The translations under genes and the position numbers were made by a program. Below the pieces are notes generated by a model that saw only the letters and a list, made by a program, of their open reading frames with translations, did no database searches and was not told the DNA's origin. A stretch of 64,000 nucleotides of DNA from JBBQXY01 sp038209195 (GTDB taxonomy: Bacteria > Chloroflexota > Ktedonobacteria > Ktedonobacterales > Ktedonobacteraceae). Positions 7,962 to 17,684 of this stretch are shown here, in pieces. The stretch covers positions 21,298 to 85,297 of the forward strand of contig JBBQXY010000004.1 of NCBI GenBank assembly GCA_038209195.1, written 5' to 3'. Numbering within the stretch: position 1 is the stretch's first letter; each line of letters begins with the position of its first letter.

Positions 7962-9332
7962 ATGCCAGACAATGTTCATACCAAATATCTTTTGAGTGAA
8001 AACGAAATGCCTCGCGCCTGGTACAACATCGTCCCCGATCTACCCAGACCCCCTGAGGCCGTGCTGCATCCCGGCACGATGCAACCAGTAGGGCCAAACG
8101 ACTTGGCGGCCCTCTTTCCCATGGCATTAATTATGCAAGAGGTCAGTGCGGAGCCGTACATCGAGATTCCTGAGCCTGTTCGCCAAATCTATTTCCAATG
8201 GCGTCCAAGTCCACTCTACCGCGCACGTCGATTAGAAAAGGCTTTGGATACCCCTGCGCGCATTTACTATAAGTACGAGGGGGTCAGTCCCGTGGGTAGC
8301 CACAAGGCGAATACGGCAGTGCCACAGGTTTACTTCAACAAAGAGGCTGGCGTAAAAAAGATTGCGACCGAGACGGGCGCAGGTCAGTGGGGATCGGCAC
8401 TCTCGATGGCGGGGGCATTCTTTGGCGTTGAGATCGAAGTCTTCATGGTCAAGATAAGTTACCAGCAGAAGCCCTACCGCAGAAATATGATGGAGACTTT
8501 TGGTGCCTCCATCCATGCCAGCCCATCCAATCTGACGAACTCGGGTCGTAGTATCCTGGCCAAAGACCCCAACAATATGGGTAGTCTGGGTATCGCCATC
8601 AGTGAGGCGGTGGAAGTCGCAGCCACCAGTGGTGGTTCGATTAAATATTCACTGGGCAGTGTCTTGAACCATGTGCTGATGCACCAGACGATTATCGGTG
8701 AAGAGGCGTTGTTGCAAATGGCGCAAGCTGACGACTACCCTGATGTGGTTATTGGATGCGCGGGCGGTGGCAGCAACATGGCAGGGCTCATTTTCCCCTT
8801 TATCGGTGAGGCGCGCCGCAAAGGACTCAAAACGCGTTTCCTGGCGGCTGAACCCATGTCTTGCCCCAGCCTGACCAAAGGTGTTTACGCCTATGACTTC
8901 GGCGATACTGTTGGTATGACACCGCTCGTCAAGATGCACACGCTCGGTCATGATTTCATCCCGCCTGGTATTCACGCGGGTGGTTTGCGCTATCACGGCA
9001 TGTCGCCGCTGGTTTCGCTGCTACACGATGAGGGCATCATCGAGGCTCAGGCGTATCACCAACTCAGTGTCTTCGAGGCAGCGGTACAATTTGCCCGTGC
9101 CGAGGGCATCATTCCCGCGCCAGAAACGGGACATGCCATCCGCGCCGTCTTCGATGAGGCTCTCAAGGCTAAAGAGGCAGGAGAGGAGCGCGTGATCCTC
9201 TTCAACCTTTCCGGTCACGGTCATTTCGATATGGCAGCCTACGAAGCCTACTTCTCCGGCAAACTGCAAGATTTCGAATACCCCGCCGAAGCGGTTGCAG
9301 CCGCCCAACAGAGAATGCCACAGGTAGTATAA
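7962..9332 (+). CDS. trpB: TrpB-like pyridoxal-phosphate-dependent enzyme (TrpB2 type)
   Basis: The start at 7962 is set by AAAGGAG at 7949-7955; an upstream in-frame ATG at 7854 lies inside the repeat element and is unlikely. The 456-aa protein has the TrpB2-type extended N-terminus, the PLP-binding lysine region SPVGSHKANTA, the motif ETGAGQWG expected to hold the catalytic Glu, and the phosphate-binding loop GCAGGGSNMAG. TrpB2 enzymes condense indole with serine, or act on free indole or phosphoserine, without a tight TrpA partner. No trpA or other trp gene is nearby, consistent with a stand-alone TrpB2. A strong bidirectional terminator follows, shared with the convergent response-regulator gene. 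Confidence 0.95.
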   Translation: MPDNVHTKYLLSENEMPRAWYNIVPDLPRPPEAVLHPGTMQPVGPNDLAALFPMALIMQEVSAEPYIEIPEPVRQIYFQWRPSPLYRARRLEKALDTPARIYYKYEGVSPVGSHKANTAVPQVYFNKEAGVKKIATETGAGQWGSALSMAGAFFGVEIEVFMVKISYQQKPYRRNMMETFGASIHASPSNLTNSGRSILAKDPNNMGSLGIAISEAVEVAATSGGSIKYSLGSVLNHVLMHQTIIGEEALLQMAQADDYPDVVIGCAGGGSNMAGLIFPFIGEARRKGLKTRFLAAEPMSCPSLTKGVYAYDFGDTVGMTPLVKMHTLGHDFIPPGIHAGGLRYHGMSPLVSLLHDEGIIEAQAYHQLSVFEAAVQFARAEGIIPAPETGHAIRAVFDEALKAKEAGEERVILFNLSGHGHFDMAAYEAYFSGKLQDFEYPAEAVAAAQQRMPQVV

Positions 9333-9349
9333 TAGCATAAAGAGGAAGA

Positions 9350-9400
9350 GGTATCAGAGCAATAGGCGGTCAGGCTACCTATTGCTCTGATACCGCTTTT
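9350..9400. terminator. Bidirectional terminator between trpB and the response-regulator gene
   Basis: A perfect 17-bp stem (9350-9366 with 9378-9394, arms GGTATCAGAGCAATAGG and its complement) with an 11-base loop is followed by GCTTTTTTATT. On the other strand A-rich sequence also flanks it, so it can serve both convergent genes. Confidence 0.9.
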
Positions 9401-10126
9401 TTATTGCACTTTTTGTGCGTCGGCGTGGGTCACTAGGAAGTATCCAATGCCCACCTTGGTGAGGATATAGCGAGGGTGAGTGGGATCAACCTCTAACTTA
9501 CGGCGCAAGCGATTGACGTTGACCTGCAACATATGGCTCTCACCAATGTAGTCAGAGCCCCATACATGATCGAGCAGCAGATCCTGCGTGACGACGCGAC
9601 CCACATTTTGTGCCAGATAGGAGAGTATACGGTATTCAGTCGGAGTGAGGATGACCTCTTTTCCAGCCAAACTCACCAGATGCTGCGTAAAATCAATATG
9701 CAAATCGCTAATAGTGATGTCGGCACGCGTAGCGTTATTCTCGTTTGCAGTATACGTTGTGCGTCGTAAGACAGCTCGCACGCGAGCCAACAGTTCATCG
9801 ACACTAAACGGTTTGGTAAGATAATCATCTGCCCCCATATCAAGCCCACGAACCTTGTCTTGATCCTGTCCACGAGCCGTTACCATAATGACGGGTACCG
9901 TCGAAAATTCACGTACACGCTGGCAGACAGTAAAGCCGTCCATTTGGGGCATCATCACATCCAGCAGTACCAGGTCTGGCTGCATAGCTTCTATCTGCTC
10001 CAGGGCTTGCTTGCCATCGCTAGCAGTGAGGACTTCATACCCTTCAAGTTGAAGATTGCGCGCCACTAATCTGAGTAACTGAGGATCATCATCGGCTGTC
10101 AATATCGTCGTCTTTTTTGTCGGCAT
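9401..10126 (-). CDS. OmpR/PhoB-family response regulator
   Basis: 241 aa. Receiver domain at residues 8-120 with the acidic pocket D12-D13-D14, phosphoacceptor Asp56 in DLVLLDVMMPQMDG, and the conserved Lys in DDYLTKPFSVDEL. A winged-helix DNA-binding domain follows at about 140-235, with ILTPTEYRILSYLAQNVGRV and HMLQVNVNRLRRKL. The gene lies 6 nt downstream of a histidine-kinase gene, so they form a co-transcribed two-component pair. Its targets cannot be read from the sequence. Confidence 0.95.
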   Translation of the reverse strand: MPTKKTTILTADDDPQLLRLVARNLQLEGYEVLTASDGKQALEQIEAMQPDLVLLDVMMPQMDGFTVCQRVREFSTVPVIMVTARGQDQDKVRGLDMGADDYLTKPFSVDELLARVRAVLRRTTYTANENNATRADITISDLHIDFTQHLVSLAGKEVILTPTEYRILSYLAQNVGRVVTQDLLLDHVWGSDYIGESHMLQVNVNRLRRKLEVDPTHPRYILTKVGIGYFLVTHADAQKVQ

Positions 10127-10132
10127 CGTATT

Positions 10133-11593
10133 TTATCTTTCTTCATTGGGAGGCATAGGCAACCATACATAAAATGTGCTGCCCTGACCAGGTTTACTTT
10201 CAGCCCAGATGACACCTTCATGCAGTTCAACAATGCGTTTGCAGATTGCTAGCCCTAATCCCAACCCATTTACAACGCGTGTGAGACGATTATCAAGGCG
10301 ATGAAAGTACTCAAAGACGCGCTCAAGCTGCTCTTCGGGAATACCTATTCCTTGATCGTGAATGCGTATCTCGATCACGTGCCACTGTCTTCTTGTCGGA
10401 ATAGCAGGAACAGCTTTGCTGCCATTACCATGCTCATCGTTGGTGAATACACTTGATATGCTAATAGGGTCGCTCACGACAATGGGACGTAATACCACTC
10501 TGATTATGCCACCGTCTGGTGAGTAAATAGTAGCATTTTCTAGCAGATTATCCAACACTTCGCGCAAACGTTGTCGATCACCCTCGATAATCGGTTCGGA
10601 ATCACTCGGCAATCCAGCAGCGTCTTCGATGTGTAACGTAAACGTTACTTTTCCGGGTGAATGATTGTTGGATACATCTGTCGGAAATAAAACATCAGAA
10701 CGAGTAAGACGCTGACCTAATGCCGTGATAGACTCGCGTATAAGAAAGGGCAGATTAATCTCTTTACGTTCAAGCGTGATGGTACCCGTCTCCAACTGCG
10801 ACATTTCCAGCAAGCGATCAATCAAAACAGCCAATCGGTCACTCGACTCGTTAATGGCTAGCAAAAACTCGTGCCGTTCCTCTAATGAGATGCGCTGCTC
10901 ATGCCGCAAGAGAGTAGCGGCATAGCCTTTAATCGAGGCCAAAGGGCTACGTAGCTCGTGGCTGATCGTCGCCAAGAGTTCGGCTTTCAGCAATTCCATT
11001 TCATGAATAGCAGTACGACCACTACTATTTTCAAGTGATTGTACCCGTTCTGCCAATAACACACTGGCAATGACGGTACCTACGACATCAGCCACCAATG
11101 GCAAGAGATCGCACCCCTCTTGAGCTGCCGCCACCGCATCGTTTCCTGTCCATCCCAGCAGCAACATGGCATAAAGAGGTAAAGCTGCAGAGCGTTGGTT
11201 TGTTCCCAAAGCAATTTCAGAGATCGCAATTGGTATCTTGCCAACAATCCAACCTGGCGCGACCACAATGCAGTGCCTATCAGTATTATCAAAGGTGAAT
11301 GTTCCCAGCATCTGCAATGCCTCTTCTTCGCTTACTTCTTGCAAGGCAAAGGGACGAATAGATTTTTTACTGGAGAAGAAAGGAGATTGGCTTGGCCCGC
11401 CTGGCATGTGCAACGTGAAGAGTAAAGCACCACACTGTACCCCAAAGAGGTGTAAGATGCGCTTCAGCACGGTTCGTGAGTCAGAACCGTTGAGACCAGA
11501 GACGGCCTGTTGCGATAGACGTGCCAGATCATTGAGGGCAACTATAACCTCAGTGGGTACGTACCCATGTATATGCTTAGATTGTGGTTCCAT
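10133..11593 (-). CDS. Sensor histidine kinase, cytoplasmic GAF-like sensor
   Basis: About 486 aa from ATG at 11593, preceded by AGGAG; a TTG 12 codons earlier has no such support. The first 190 residues are a GAF-like sensor domain without membrane helices. The dimerisation/phosphoacceptor domain has LLATISHELRSPLASIKG with His212, and the ATPase domain shows the N box (DNLLENATIYSP), G1 (DQGIGIPEEQ) and G2 (GLGLGLAICKRIVE). It should phosphorylate the response regulator encoded 6 nt downstream. The promoter lies in the 318-nt divergent region shared with the second histidine kinase at 11912. Confidence 0.94.
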   Translation of the reverse strand: MEPQSKHIHGYVPTEVIVALNDLARLSQQAVSGLNGSDSRTVLKRILHLFGVQCGALLFTLHMPGGPSQSPFFSSKKSIRPFALQEVSEEEALQMLGTFTFDNTDRHCIVVAPGWIVGKIPIAISEIALGTNQRSAALPLYAMLLLGWTGNDAVAAAQEGCDLLPLVADVVGTVIASVLLAERVQSLENSSGRTAIHEMELLKAELLATISHELRSPLASIKGYAATLLRHEQRISLEERHEFLLAINESSDRLAVLIDRLLEMSQLETGTITLERKEINLPFLIRESITALGQRLTRSDVLFPTDVSNNHSPGKVTFTLHIEDAAGLPSDSEPIIEGDRQRLREVLDNLLENATIYSPDGGIIRVVLRPIVVSDPISISSVFTNDEHGNGSKAVPAIPTRRQWHVIEIRIHDQGIGIPEEQLERVFEYFHRLDNRLTRVVNGLGLGLAICKRIVELHEGVIWAESKPGQGSTFYVWLPMPPNEER

Positions 11594-11911
11594 CCTACTC
11601 CTAGTTGTTGTCTCTTTTGTTATTGCCAATAGCGAGTGAAAAATAATCTAGCTAGCAATCCCAATAAGCGTACTTGTGCTACAGTATAAGGAAAACTGCT
11701 CACAGTCAAGGCACAAAAAAGGAGATAACATCACAAAAATATCACAATATAATGCGGAACACACAATAGCGGAGAGAAAATATGTCTTTCTTGGGTACAA
11801 GGCAGGAGTTGTTGTATCATAGGAGTGATCAATACTCGCTATGTCAGCATTACACCCACAATGGTTGCTTGGTTGTTCAAGCATGAGCATTAGGAGGCAG
11901 GAAGGTAAGGT
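11594..11911. promoter_or_regulatory. Divergent intergenic region between two histidine-kinase genes
   Basis: These 318 bases separate the minus-strand kinase/regulator pair from the plus-strand hybrid-sensor kinase and must carry promoters for both. AGGAGG and GGAAGG at about 11891-11905 serve as ribosome site for the plus-strand gene. I could not pick a convincing -35/-10 pair or operator. Confidence 0.5.
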
Positions 11912-14155
11912 ATGGAGCCTGGTGAAATCAATACACAACAGAATATGATGGAACGATTCGCGGCATTGAGTCGGATAGGAACGGCACTCATGCGTGAGTT
12001 AAACGAGGAGCGATTGCTGAACATGATCGCGGAGACCGCTTGTGAACTTACCGGTGCCGCCTTTGCCGCCTTCACCTTGCGCCCCGTTAACGAAGAAGGG
12101 CAACCTCTGGTCGCTTCCGAAGGAAATCTTTTTCATCTCGCAGCCGTGGTCGGTGTTACGAAAGAACAAGAGACGTTATTTCGCCGTATGCCTTTGGGGG
12201 GAGAAGGGTTGCTGGCCCCCATATTTCGCGAGGGCGTTGCTGTGCTCGTTGCTGATGCACTAGCCCACCAACACCACCACCACCAGAGCACGCAAGCGCA
12301 AGCAGGGAAAAACGCGGCACGTGAAGCTGCTATTGCCTACTCCCATGGGAAAATCTCCACGGAAGGTTTACTTTCTATGGGAGTGCCTGCTGGGCATCCT
12401 ACCATACGCAGTTTCCTGGGTGTACCGCTTCTCGACCGAGCCCTTCAAGTACGCGGAGGCTTACTGCTTGGTCATCCACAACCAGACAAATTTACGCCTG
12501 ATGATGAGATGTTGCTCGTGGGTCTGGCGGCACAAGCCTCTGTTGCCCTGGAAAATGCGCGGCTATTCCACGCGGTACAGATGAGAGCGCAGGAACTCAA
12601 TGCGATTTTTGAAAGTATCGCCGATGGCATTACGTTGATCGACAGCCACGGCACGGTCGTACGCGAGAATGGTACCGCCCGACGTTTGCGTAAAGCTCTG
12701 CTAGAGCGACCTGAACAGCAGCAGACATTAGATACCCTGGCGGCTATACTCAATGAACCTGCAAGGCAGGCTCTGCAAGGCGAAGTTGTCCAAGATATCA
12801 CTGTTACAGCATTTGATGAGCACAATGAACAGCGGGAGTATCTTGTCAATGCCTCGCCGTTCAACTCGCCAACATCTTCCGGCTCCTTACCACACCTGAA
12901 CAACGCTCCGAGTAATGGCAACAACACCGCGACAGGCGCCGTGGTTATCTGGCATGATGTGACGGAGGCGCGTCACTTGATTATTGAACAGCGCATCCAT
13001 GCTGATACAGAGGCACGCCGGGTATTATTGCAACGCATTCTTGATGAGCTACCAAGCAGTGTCTATCTTGTGCGTGGTCATGATGCACGCTTGGTATTAG
13101 CCAACCGGGCCCTCACAACAGTTTGGGGTGCAACCTGGATGCCAGGGCAACCTATGACCACGTTCCTCGCAGAAAATGGCATTCGCATTGTCGGTATCGA
13201 CGGGCATCCAATGGAACAGGCGCAACTAGCTACACTGCAAGCAGTTCGGCAGCATGAAACAGTACGCAGTAAACAAGAGATCATTCGCCATGCCGATGGT
13301 ACCACTATCCCTGTTCTGGTCAACGCTATATCTATCAGCGCATCAGACCTCAACCTGTCATTATGGGATACATCCCAAACGACCAACTCGGAGTCCGAGC
13401 CTGCCGCCATCGTGGTACACCAGGACGTCACCGCCCTCAAAGAGGCCGAAGCACTCAAAGATGAGTTCATCGGCATCGCGGCCCACGAACTCCGCAACCC
13501 ACTGGCAGTACTGAAGGGCTTTTCCCAAATGCTGATTGTCCAGACCGCACGCGGGAAAGGCCCACAGCTTACTGATTGGCAACTCGAGGCTCTTGATGGC
13601 ATTGATCAGTCAACCGTGCGCCTGGTGGAACTGATCGATGACCTGCTCGATGTGACTCGTCTGCAAGCAGGACAATTGGAGTTATCCATTGAACCAACCA
13701 ACCTTATTGACCTGGTACGACGTGTCATGGGCAAGCAACGTATTACGACAGCGCAGCATACACTCAATCTCCACACCGCGTTGGAACATCTTGTTGTCAA
13801 CATCGACACAAGACGTATGGAGCAAGTATTGAACAATATCATTGGCAATGCTATCAAATATAGCCCGGATGGGGGAACTATTGATGTGACTATCAGCGAA
13901 GATCGCGCTCAACTTTTCGCGCTACTCAGCATCAAAGATACAGGAATTGGCATACCTGTAGAGCAACAGGCGCGCGTCTTCGGTCGCTTTGTACGGGGGG
14001 ATAATGCACGCGCCTATGGTATTGGCGGCACTGGGCTGGGTCTCTACCTCAGCCGAGAACTGGTCGAACGACACAATGGTCGCATCTGGTTTGAATCCAC
14101 CGAAGGTAAAGGTTCCACCTTCACTATCTCACTTCCTGTAAAGGAACAAGAATAA
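11912..14155 (+). CDS. GAF-PAS-PAS sensor histidine kinase
   Basis: 747 aa, cytoplasmic. Domains in order: GAF (about 20-215), PAS (about 228-345, starting NAIFESIADGITLIDSHG), PAS (about 378-505, DELPSSVYLVRGHDARLV then HADGTTIPVLV), HisKA with FIGIAAHELRNPLAVLKG (His525), and HATPase with NIIGNAIKYSPDGG, DTGIGIPVEQ and GTGLGLYLSRELVE. The GAF domain has an insert with four consecutive His (AHQHHHHQSTQAQ, about residues 113-125) that could bind metal or be a low-complexity expansion. No response regulator is adjacent on this strand; 11 nt downstream is a PadR regulator. The divergent neighbouring kinase has its own regulator, so cross-talk with it is possible. Confidence 0.93.
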   Translation: MEPGEINTQQNMMERFAALSRIGTALMRELNEERLLNMIAETACELTGAAFAAFTLRPVNEEGQPLVASEGNLFHLAAVVGVTKEQETLFRRMPLGGEGLLAPIFREGVAVLVADALAHQHHHHQSTQAQAGKNAAREAAIAYSHGKISTEGLLSMGVPAGHPTIRSFLGVPLLDRALQVRGGLLLGHPQPDKFTPDDEMLLVGLAAQASVALENARLFHAVQMRAQELNAIFESIADGITLIDSHGTVVRENGTARRLRKALLERPEQQQTLDTLAAILNEPARQALQGEVVQDITVTAFDEHNEQREYLVNASPFNSPTSSGSLPHLNNAPSNGNNTATGAVVIWHDVTEARHLIIEQRIHADTEARRVLLQRILDELPSSVYLVRGHDARLVLANRALTTVWGATWMPGQPMTTFLAENGIRIVGIDGHPMEQAQLATLQAVRQHETVRSKQEIIRHADGTTIPVLVNAISISASDLNLSLWDTSQTTNSESEPAAIVVHQDVTALKEAEALKDEFIGIAAHELRNPLAVLKGFSQMLIVQTARGKGPQLTDWQLEALDGIDQSTVRLVELIDDLLDVTRLQAGQLELSIEPTNLIDLVRRVMGKQRITTAQHTLNLHTALEHLVVNIDTRRMEQVLNNIIGNAIKYSPDGGTIDVTISEDRAQLFALLSIKDTGIGIPVEQQARVFGRFVRGDNARAYGIGGTGLGLYLSRELVERHNGRIWFESTEGKGSTFTISLPVKEQE

Positions 14156-14166
14156 AGAGGTTATCT

Positions 14167-14571
14167 ATGGCTGAAGAGGACAAAGAGGAAGCAAAAGAAC
14201 CCTCATCCCCACCTAATCCTGCCACGGCAGCGTGGTCCAAAAATTGGATGGTGCCCGTCCTTCTGCTCATGCTGCGAGGATTGAATTCTTATGGTTATGA
14301 GTTGATGGAGAAAATGGCGAAGTATGGTCTCAGTACTATGAATGCTGGTACATTCTATCGCACATTACGCCAGATGGAGAAGGATGGCATGGTTAGTTCC
14401 ACCTGGGACACCTCGGAAGGCGGCCCCGCACGCCGCATGTACTCGATTACCGAGGCCGGTGAAAACTACCTCAAATTCTGGTCTACCTCCCTAGAACAAT
14501 ACCAGAATATGATGAATCGCTTCTTCCAACTCTATACCTGGCAACCTCCCAAAAAAGAAGAGGAAGAATAA
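14167..14571 (+). CDS. PadR-family transcriptional regulator
   Basis: 134 aa with the PadR winged helix: KNWMVPVLLLMLRGLNSYGY, then STMNAGTFYRTLRQMEKDGM and ARRMYSITEAGENYL. The C-terminal helix (about 105-125) would give the dimerisation arm. A charged 18-residue N-terminal extension (EEDKEEAKEPSSPP) is outside the fold. PadR proteins usually repress efflux or stress genes and respond to small phenolics or drugs. The gene starts 11 nt after the GAF-PAS kinase and ends at a strong terminator, so the two are probably co-transcribed, an unusual pairing. Confidence 0.92.
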   Translation: MAEEDKEEAKEPSSPPNPATAAWSKNWMVPVLLLMLRGLNSYGYELMEKMAKYGLSTMNAGTFYRTLRQMEKDGMVSSTWDTSEGGPARRMYSITEAGENYLKFWSTSLEQYQNMMNRFFQLYTWQPPKKEEEE

Positions 14572-14576
14572 CGCGT

Positions 14577-14629
14577 TTGGTCAAGAAAAAACCTGCTGGC
14601 AAGTGCCAGCAGGTTTTTTCTTGACCAAA
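14577..14629. terminator. Rho-independent terminator after padR-like gene
   Basis: A perfect stem of about 24 bp (14577-14600 with 14606-14629) around a short AGTG-type loop contains AAAAAACCTGCTGGC on one side and GCCAGCAGGTTTTTT on the other. The internal T-run makes it a classical terminator, symmetrical enough to work in both directions. Confidence 0.92.
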
Positions 14630-14798
14630 TATACGATAAAAGGAACAAATGTGACTAGTATGTGAGATTACATGACGACGCTGTGATACGTTCGTGACCT
14701 TCTCCTTTTACACTACAAAAAGATAAGCAAACCAACGATTGTTCTACACGCAAGCGTGAAAATACACCGTTGGAAACCCGCGAGAGGAGGTCAGCAAA

Positions 14799-16772
14799 AT
14801 GACCTATCGTTTTCAGGTCAATCAACAAACATGTATTAATTGTGGTATTTGTATGGACTTATGTCCAGTACGTTGTCTTGATATGTCACGCCCATCTGGC
14901 AGCGGTGAAATTGGCAGTGATCAGGCGAGGCTAAGTCCAATTCCGACCCAGTGGGCAGAGCGTGAATGGATGATGTTGTTTCCCGTGCAGGTCGCGCCAT
15001 GCGTTGGCTGCCAGGTGTGTGTACAAGAATGCCCCACCAATGCGATCACTATTGAGAGCAAGGTTCCCACCCCCACCTATGCCAAACGCGGTCTCATCTC
15101 ACATTTACCTTTAGAAGATGGCTGGCAACCCCTAGATGCCTATACACGTGCTACACCAGAGGAACCCGGCGAAAGCCCCTGGGGTGAAGACCACCCCTGG
15201 CATGTCGCCGGACGTACTGAACCATGGCAGAGCTATCGCAGTTGGCTCGGTGAGCGGACAGAGGATTTGCGCGCACCCTGTCAAGCGGCATGCCCGGTTG
15301 GTACAAACGCCGGTCTGTATGTCAGTCTCATCGCCGAAGGTCGCTATGACGAGGCCTTAACAGTGGCAGCCGAACCCAATCCCTTCCCTAGCATTTGTGG
15401 TCGCGTCTGCACTGCCCCATGTGAGGATGCTTGCCGTCGTGGCGAGTTTGACGCACCCATCGCGATTCGTGACTTGAAACGCTTTGCCACCGATCATGGT
15501 ACACCGCTCAAGCGCAAGGTCGTGCAACCCAAACACAAATACGCCGAGCAGGTTGCCATCGTCGGCGCGGGACCAACGGGACTTAGTGCTGCTTATTACT
15601 TAGCTAGACGTGGCTATAACATAACCGTTTACGATGCCATGCCCGTTGCTGGCGGTATGATGGCTGTCGGCATTCCAGAGTATCGCCTCCCACGAGCTGA
15701 GCTAAACCGCGATATCGACGCTATGCGTGAATTAGGCGTTGAATTCCGCCTCAACTCCGCTATTGGGCGCGACTACACCCTTGATGAATTGCAAGAATCG
15801 TATGATGCCGTACTGCTAGCAGTCGGCGCACAACGCAGTCAACGCCTCAACATACCCGGTGAGTTAATGTACAAAGAAGTCGTTCCGGCTATTAGTTTTC
15901 TCAAACAGTTTAACCTGGAAGCCGATACGCACATCACGGGTGACATTACAGTAATCGGTGGTGGTAGTACTGCCTTAGACGCCGCTCGTTCGGCCTTACG
16001 AGCTGGTGCCAGTAGTGTCCATATTCTTTACCGTCGCAGTCGCAAAGAAATGCCAGCCCAGGAGGAGGAGATACGAGCCGCGTTGGAAGAGGGCATTTCC
16101 CTGCACGAATTAACAACGCCGGTTGAAGTTCTCGGTGCTAATGGTCATATCAGTGCCTTACGTTGCCAGCGCATGATACTAGGAGAGCCTGACGAAAAAG
16201 GACGACGTCGTCCAATGGCCGTTCCTGACTCCGATTTCGAACTGCCTACATCAATGGTAATCGTAGCCATTGGTGAAGCTCCTGATCCATCATTCTTGCC
16301 CGAAGGTACAAGTGTGCAAGTCGCAGCATGGGGCGGCCTGCTCGTGAATACAGAGACCCTGGCTACCGGCGCAAAGAGTATCTTCGCGGCAGGTGACGTG
16401 ACGTATGGGCCCAAAACAATTATTCATGCAGCGGCCCACGGTCGGAAAGCTGCTAATTCTATTCACGCGTTTCTGCGCAAACGCTCGCCCAAAAGCGTCA
16501 GTGAGTTGCCGGAAGACGACTTTGAGACAGCCTCTACATTGCCACTCAACGGCAAGATACAACTTGACCTGCGTCCAATGGCGCGAGAGATCATGCCATT
16601 AGCAACAGATGAGGCAGCACGACAACGCTCCACGGAGTTCGCAAAAGGGTTTACAGAGACCCAGGCGCGACGCGAAGCCAGCCGCTGCTTACGCTGTGAT
16701 CTTGCCTATCTCTGCCCAACCATACAGGTGATCAACCCTGAGACGGTGGTACGGGCGAAAGCGGTTCGTTAG
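14799..16772 (+). CDS. Ferredoxin-GltD-type NAD(P)H:FAD oxidoreductase with iron-sulfur domains
   Basis: 657 aa. The N-terminal 90 residues form a two-cluster ferredoxin (TCINCGICMDLCPVRC and CVGCQVCVQECP). The rest matches the glutamate-synthase small-subunit (GltD) fold: its own Cys-rich region (CQAACPVGTNAG, CGRVCTAPCEDACRRGE), the FAD motif VAIVGAGPTGLSAAYYLARR, and the NAD(P)H motif VIGGGSTALDAARSALRAGA. A C-terminal SRCLRCDLAYLCP adds more cysteines. Such enzymes move electrons between NAD(P)H and iron-sulfur partners. No GltB large subunit is present; instead two paralogous membrane proteins follow, so it may feed electrons to a membrane partner. AGAGGAGGTC is a strong ribosome site. 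Confidence 0.92.
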   Translation: MTYRFQVNQQTCINCGICMDLCPVRCLDMSRPSGSGEIGSDQARLSPIPTQWAEREWMMLFPVQVAPCVGCQVCVQECPTNAITIESKVPTPTYAKRGLISHLPLEDGWQPLDAYTRATPEEPGESPWGEDHPWHVAGRTEPWQSYRSWLGERTEDLRAPCQAACPVGTNAGLYVSLIAEGRYDEALTVAAEPNPFPSICGRVCTAPCEDACRRGEFDAPIAIRDLKRFATDHGTPLKRKVVQPKHKYAEQVAIVGAGPTGLSAAYYLARRGYNITVYDAMPVAGGMMAVGIPEYRLPRAELNRDIDAMRELGVEFRLNSAIGRDYTLDELQESYDAVLLAVGAQRSQRLNIPGELMYKEVVPAISFLKQFNLEADTHITGDITVIGGGSTALDAARSALRAGASSVHILYRRSRKEMPAQEEEIRAALEEGISLHELTTPVEVLGANGHISALRCQRMILGEPDEKGRRRPMAVPDSDFELPTSMVIVAIGEAPDPSFLPEGTSVQVAAWGGLLVNTETLATGAKSIFAAGDVTYGPKTIIHAAAHGRKAANSIHAFLRKRSPKSVSELPEDDFETASTLPLNGKIQLDLRPMAREIMPLATDEAARQRSTEFAKGFTETQARREASRCLRCDLAYLCPTIQVINPETVVRAKAVR

Positions 16773-16839
16773 TTCTGGAAAAGCGACAGCATGGAAACGC
16801 TGTTTTGCTTTGATCGGTTTACAACAAGGAGGAGTGACC

Positions 16840-17466
16840 ATGTCACCACAAGACCTTACTACTGCTATTGTTACAGGCATCAATGCCGGTGCGGAACAGT
16901 TCTTAGAGGGAACATTAGCCGCAATGCTGCCAGTCATCTGGCTTGCCATCCTTGGACTCCATTTAGGGCGTCCTTACATCCTCGATATGATTGATCGCTT
17001 CACGTTGCGCCTGGGAGCCGATCTGCTCTGGCTCATTTATGTCGCACTGCGCGATATCTTGATTATCTCCGGTGTTGTCATGAGCTTTATGTTCTTCTTC
17101 CCAGACGTGCTGACAGCGGACCCATTGCCCCTCACAGGCGGGCTCGCGGCAGTAGCTCTCTTCGCTGCCCTGCTAGTGAAATTGATGGGTGATCCTGATC
17201 ATAACTTGCGCGATTTCCGCATCGTCACCGTCTTACTCGCCATAGGTGCCTTCTTCTACTTTGTACCTTACATGCTAGGTACACAGTTCAATAGCGTTGC
17301 CACAGGACCATGGCTCACCATCAGCAATTTCTTGGTAACAAATACCAACACGCAATGGGCCATTGGTATCGGCTATGTTAGCATCGTGCTGTTGGCCATT
17401 ATGGGAGCAGTCGCTACCATCTATGCCATACGCACTGGCGGTCGTGCAGAAACAACAACGGTTTAA
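16840..17466 (+). CDS. Conserved membrane protein, first of a tandem paralogous pair
   Basis: 208 aa from ATG at 16840, preceded by AAGGAGGAG. About five or six hydrophobic segments are visible (MLPVIWLAILGLHLG, LLWLIYVALRDILIISGVV, GGLAAVALFAALLVKLM, IVTVLLAIGAFFYFVPYML and a last helix near IGIGYVSIVLLAIMGAV). It shares with the protein at 17685 the motifs LHLGRPY, LRLGAD.W, LRD and a late TNTN segment. Family unknown. It lies 67 nt after the ferredoxin-GltD gene and probably belongs to its operon, which suggests a role as a membrane partner or electron carrier anchor; no haem or metal ligand pattern is evident. Confidence 0.88.
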   Translation: MSPQDLTTAIVTGINAGAEQFLEGTLAAMLPVIWLAILGLHLGRPYILDMIDRFTLRLGADLLWLIYVALRDILIISGVVMSFMFFFPDVLTADPLPLTGGLAAVALFAALLVKLMGDPDHNLRDFRIVTVLLAIGAFFYFVPYMLGTQFNSVATGPWLTISNFLVTNTNTQWAIGIGYVSIVLLAIMGAVATIYAIRTGGRAETTTV

Positions 17467-17489
17467 CACCACAACTACTTGATGAGTAC

Positions 17490-17654
17490 AACTAGTTCTC
17501 CAACACACTACATTTGTCAAAGCAGGGATGCAAGGGGCCGCCGCCCCTTGACTGCACCCTGTCCGGGGGACAGGTAATAGGGCTGCGCCCTAGTATTCCC
17601 CCATCCCCATCCTTGCCGCCGAAGGCGGCCTGACAAATGAAGAGTGACAAAACA
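17490..17654 (+). repeat. MITE-like GC-hairpin repeat, copy 2
   Basis: Starts at ACTAGTTCTCCAAC and ends near GAAGAGTGACAAAACA. Core modules in order: CAAGGGGCCGCCGCCCCTTG, CCTGTCCGGGGGACAGGTAAT-type hairpin (about 17557-17577), GGGCTGCGCCCTAG, and GCCGCCGAAGGCGGC. The inner ends CATTTGTCA and TGACAAATG are exact inverted repeats. The element sits between two tandem paralogous membrane-protein genes. Confidence 0.85.
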
Positions 17655-17684
17655 TATCTGACAGACAGATGAAAGGATACTGCA

